In this document: piece by piece, positions 10,050 to 13,439 of the stretch | How positions within the stretch are numbered: position 1 is the first letter of the stretch | Layout: every line of letters begins with the position of its first letter | From: Smittium mucronatum | Taxonomy: Eukaryota; Kickxellomycota; Harpellomycetes; Harpellales; Legeriomycetaceae | Assembly: GCA_001953115.1 (NCBI GenBank) | Contig: LSSL01002854.1 | Coordinates: forward strand, 1 to 13,439 | Length of the DNA stretch: 13,439 nucleotides | Direction: 5' to 3' | Translations under genes and position numbers: made by a program | Notes under the pieces: model-generated | Seen by the model: only the letters and a program-made list of their open reading frames with translations | Told to the model about the DNA's origin: nothing | Databases searched by the model: none

Positions 10050-10061
10050 CCCCCACCCCCC
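10050..10061 (+). other. C-tract (C5-A-C6) in A/T-rich DNA
   Basis: Eleven of twelve bases are C on the plus strand, directly followed by G and a T7 run. Such a tract is very unlikely by chance at this composition. It resembles in antisense the G-rich segment of retroelement copy 2 (660-677), and CCC-type motifs also occur near promoters in some microsporidia, but no gene lies nearby to support a promoter role. Confidence 0.6.
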
Positions 10062-10144
10062 GTTTTTTTATCCAATGATTAATAATATAGACAGAATATA
10101 AATAAAAAGTTGAGCTACAAATAAATTTTATTTTATTTTCTTAT

Positions 10145-10240
10145 AAAGAGGCACGCCATCAATTATTTTTTCCAAATTTAGTGGGAAACCCCCCTCCCCC
10201 TCCCTTTTAGCTTTTTAGGTAATTTTTTTCGCATTATTTT
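10145..10240 (-). repeat. Possible antisense relic of the same retroelement
   Basis: Read on the minus strand, the segment resembles copy 2 from about 715 down to 640. In plus-strand terms, CCATCAATTA (10156-10165) matches the reverse complement GCATCAATAA of the GATGCC region. A C-rich tract at 10189-10204 (C6-T-C5-T-C3) matches the reverse complement of the G-rich tract at 660-677. TTAGGTAATTTTTTTCG follows at the position of CTAAGGAATTTTTCG, with about ten extra bases between. The order of three landmarks is kept, but the overall identity is modest and the flanks are A/T-rich, so coincidence is possible. If real, the element also inserted in the opposite orientation. Confidence 0.3.
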
Positions 10241-12940
10241 TTTTCCTCAATAATTTCACTTTTTCGGCTCGAATTCGTTTCATTTATAATTTTTTGGTAT
10301 TTTTTGAATTCATCTTTTCTTTTTAATTAAATACACACCTAAGAATTTATTTTTATTATTATTCAAATAACTTTTATTTTTTTTAATTGATATTATCTGT
10401 TCCAAAAAATATATATACTTCATACAATTTTTACTTTTTTTCAATTTTACTTATAAAATTGTTTATTTATTTTTATTTATTTTTCTTACCAGATAATTTC
10501 AATTTCAGATTCATCAGTAAAATCAAAATCCAATTGTAATAAAATCTTATTTTAAATTTAATGGTATTAATTGAGTTAAAAATACATGAATATCTATCTA
10601 GATTGATGAAATTATAATATGAGAGTTAAATATAAATTTATATAACATATGAAAATGATATAATTAGAACCGAAAATCAGAATGAAATTCCAACTTTGAA
10701 TAAAAATTAAGTTAATACTATTTTTTAAAAATATTTAGATATAATTTTATGGCACCCGAAATATTTTCTGCTTATATTTAAAACTAAACTGTAATAAAGA
10801 AAAATTGAGGACATCAGAAAAACGAATTAGATATTATATTTGAATTAATTATGAAAAAAAAGATATGCAAATTGCGTTTTTTAGAAGGTTTAATTCCAGG
10901 TATTATATTATAAAGTATTTAAAATCGGTGTTAAAAATACAAATTTTAATATTGAATCTGTCTTTTACTTGAATGGTTATAAAAAAATAAATAATGAAGC
11001 TTCCATTAATCAAATTCCAAAATTTATATGAAATTATTATTAAATGATACCATTGATTAATATCAGGGTATTTTTCTGGTTAGACGAATTTATTTAAGCT
11101 TCAGATGAATTCTTGGTCATAAAAATCAAGTCAATTATGAAGAAATAAGAAAGTATCTTGATAAATCCTCTTCAGAATTTTTTGGGTCTTTTGAAATTAA
11201 AATATCCTGAAAATAAAGATAGACCAACCTAATTTAAGATTATTAAAGATACCAAACCTCCTAATTATATAAAAATCTGAGAACATTTGAAACAATTTCA
11301 ATAAAATGGACTTAAAATCTAAAATAATATTTTTTCCACCTCAATTAGTTTAGAAAATTGACCTAGCAGTGTAAAATATTAATCCAAAAAAAAACCTGCT
11401 TCAAATATTAATCAAATATAAACCCATTAAATCGATTTATAAATTAAAATTATTATTTAGCATTGGAAAGTTAAAAATTTCAGCTTTAATATAGCTATTA
11501 TACAACAAAATACTATATATTAGAATTAATTATGATTAAATAAGTAAAATATGAAAAAATGAGCGGAAATTCCGGATTAATCTTCTTAAAAAAAGAATAA
11601 ATAAATTATTAATAATGAAATAAGTATGAAATTAATTTTTAAACTGATAACACCAATTAAAATAACCAAAATTTACTTTCATACTTATATAATACTTTAT
11701 TAAGAACATTAATCTTTATTTAAGAAATATCTACATCACCAGAGTCAAATAATATAAAACATCTATATTTACTATCATAATTTGGTTCCTAATATAAAAA
11801 AATATCTGAAATCGTCACTTGATAACAAATTGAAGTTGATATCGTAATTTATTACAAGTTTCCATACTATAATTCGGTCTAAAGAAGTTTAATTTTTTTT
11901 ATCCATAAACAAAAAAAATTTAATTTTGATATAATAAAATATTGTTAACCCAAATTTTCAATTTAAGTATTAAAAAAATTAATAAATATTATAAAAAAAT
12001 ACCCCGATTCTTGTTGATATTGACTATCTCCTATTTTAAATAATAGATCTGGATATCGGAAAAAAGCATAGAAAATTATCATTGTATTACTAAATAGTTT
12101 TTTTCTAAAAATAGGTTTTATAAAATATTTCCTAAAAAATATAATATAGAAAAAAATGTATCTATATCCAAAACTCAACGATTTTGATGTCGATATAACT
12201 TGGAATAACATCAAAGTCTGCTGTTTAGTATAAGCTTATAGCTTTTCATGAACAAGATATGTTCTGTAAACAAAATTAAAGTGCCAAGAATATTAATAAT
12301 AATTTAAAGCCGGTATTTGTAGAATATAAAAAAAAATTAAAAGTAAAAAATACTAAATGATACTGTCAAATAGAGTGTCAAACTAAATCAATATTATTTT
12401 AATCAATATATCGCAAATTATATTAAGTGAAATATTTATAATCTCATTTCTACTTTTAATTCAGTAATAATATTATTATTTTCATATTTTTATTCTGACA
12501 TTTTGAAAATTATTACAAATGACATCAACTAAAACATGCATATAATATTTGAATAGTTTATCCAGGCTGCTATCAAGAATTACAAACCCTCGATATCTAA
12601 AAGGAAAGAATTTTTTATGCGGAGATTTTAGCTTATATAGAAATTTTAGCAAATTCTGTTTTTTTCTGTCGTTATTTGTGATTACTGCATGACCTAAGAG
12701 TATTATATACTAAATTTTGGAACTAATTTCTTAACAGATTTACTATGTTTTTACTGAATTAAATTAATAAAAATAACTTTATAGTATTATTTAAAATTGA
12801 TTTATCCCTTTATTGTTAACATTAATAAATGTTATAGTGATGGTCGTATATTTTCATACTAACTTATCAGTTCTTATAAAAATTTTATGGGTGTGATATT
12901 TATCGAAATTAAATACCTTAAGAATTATTACTATTATTAT
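10241..12940. other. Non-coding A+T-rich stretch, nothing supported
   Basis: There is no recognisable gene, RNA or element. An open frame of 83 codons on the minus strand (12214-11963) translates to a Phe/Ile/Tyr-rich, low-complexity string. About one frame of this length is expected by chance in this much DNA of this composition, so it is not called a gene. Short A/T-only direct and inverted repeats occur at the rate expected. Confidence 0.65.
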
Positions 12941-12978
12941 TGTTTTATTACAGGGTTATCCACCGAGATTGGAACCCC

Positions 12979-13176
12979 TTCCCAATTAATTGAAATGTTT
13001 TCCCAAAATAATTACACGATTTCCCAATCTAAGACACTCCATTCCGAACAACCAATAACATTTCCCAACATGAATGGAATTGTTTCCCAAAAAATAATAC
13101 GGTTTTCTAAAACCCCCGAGTTAATTTCCCAAAAATTCTGAATTCATTTTCCAAAAACATAAGCACTATTTCCCAA
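12979..13176 (+). repeat. Phased 21-bp array of a TTCCCAA core (10 units)
   Basis: The heptamer TTCCCAA or a near match starts at 12979, 13000, 13021, 13042 (TTCCGAA), 13062, 13084, 13105 (TTCTAAA), 13126, 13148 (TTTCCAA) and 13170. Spacing is 21, 21, 21, 20, 22, 21, 21, 22 and 22 bases. Only the core is conserved; the 13-15 base spacers differ in every unit apart from being mostly A/T-rich. Weaker cores continue rightward at 13210 (TTCGGAA) and 13236 (TTCCCAA, exactly three 22-base steps from 13170). A plus-strand frame is open across units 1-8 (12887-13141) and reads as a heptapeptide pattern with recurring Phe/Ile-Ser-Gln, but any 21-bp repeat lacking stops would do this, and the register slips at unit 5. 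I see no start context or flanking domain to call a gene. Confidence 0.8.
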
Positions 13177-13184
13177 GAGGGAAA
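13169..13184. repeat. Perfect 6-bp inverted repeat at the end of the phased array
   Basis: TTTCCC (13169-13174) and GGGAAA (13179-13184) pair across the 4-base loop AAGA. The left arm is the core of the tenth array unit, so the motif is present in both orientations only here. It could form a small hairpin or a dyad-type protein site. No terminator-like role can be assigned, as no gene reads into it. Confidence 0.6.
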
Positions 13185-13242
13185 ATTACAAAAATAGCCT
13201 TTTTTTATTTTCGGAATCAATTCAAAATATTCTCATTCCCAA

Positions 13243-13439
13243 AAAAGGTCTTCCTAATTTCTTATTGGTTTTTATTTACAACATCCTTCAATAAAAATAA
13301 TTAATATTTAACAAATAAAAATCCTTTTTAACCTCTCGCTAGGACCAAATAAACATGATTATTTTTTCTATTAGTAATTTGTGTCTAAAAGGAACATACG
13401 CTCTTTCTTTTTTTTTTTCGAAGATTATTCTCAAAAAAA
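13243..13439. other. A+T-rich right flank, no supported feature
   Basis: This stretch contains A/T-rich sequence with a T-run near 13408-13419 and no open frame of note. A partial gene entering from the right edge cannot be excluded, but nothing here supports one. Confidence 0.5.

Noticed and set aside
10189..10204. Possible G-quadruplex on the minus strand
   Set aside because: There are only three separate G-runs of three or more (3, 5 and 6), which does not supply four runs with loops, so a standard quadruplex is not supported.
11620..11688. 12-bp inverted repeat (ATAAGTATGAAA / TTTCATACTTAT) that could be terminal repeats of a tiny MITE
   Set aside because: A rough estimate gives about two such pairs by chance at this base composition, and no target-site duplication flanks it.
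11963..12214. 83-codon minus-strand frame rich in Phe, Ile and Tyr
   Set aside because: About one frame of this length is expected by chance in this amount of A+T-rich DNA. It might mimic a membrane protein only because TTT and ATT codons dominate.

Overview
The window looks like gene-poor, repeat-bearing nuclear DNA from a very A+T-rich eukaryote (roughly four-fifths A+T by eye). No intact host gene, tRNA or rRNA is visible. The only recognisable protein is the C-terminal end of a non-LTR (LINE-type) retrotransposon reverse transcriptase with a zf-RVT zinc knuckle. A gene-poor, A+T-rich fungus-like genome such as a large-genome microsporidian would fit, but this is a guess from composition and the style of the retroelement; nothing here fixes the taxon.

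Positions 1-1842 hold four head-to-tail, 5'-truncated copies of the same retroelement 3' end. Each has a remnant of the reverse transcriptase C-terminus, a stop codon at the equivalent place (445-447, 867-869, 1262-1264, 1745-1747), a 3' UTR of 74-89 bases ending in a conserved block, and an A-tract (starting at 537, 944, 1351, 1834). The A-tract spacing is 407, 407 and 483 bases, so this is a tandem array and not scattered debris. Copies 1 and 2 are still readable as protein despite frameshifts. Copies 3 and 4 are much more decayed and A+T-rich, and are recognised only by alignment to copies 1 and 2.

Positions 1843 to about 9640 are a gene desert: A/T homopolymers, short microsatellites and scattered chance ORFs. 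Around 9660-10240 lie several short C-rich patches in an otherwise A/T background. The best of them (about 10145-10240) aligns weakly, in antisense, to the G-rich part of the same retroelement and may be an old inverted copy. Positions 10241 to about 12940 are again featureless.

Near the right end (12979-13176, decaying to about 13242) is a striking array in which TTCCCAA or a near match recurs ten times at 20-22 base spacing, mostly 21, separated by A/T-rich spacers that are not conserved. The last good unit forms a perfect 6-bp inverted repeat. This is the least ordinary structure in the window. It could be a decayed minisatellite, a set of helically phased binding sites, or the remains of a heptapeptide-repeat coding stretch; the sequence alone does not decide.

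Nothing in the window forms an operon or pathway. The landscape is retroelement decay in a strongly A+T-biased genome, plus one phased short-motif array.
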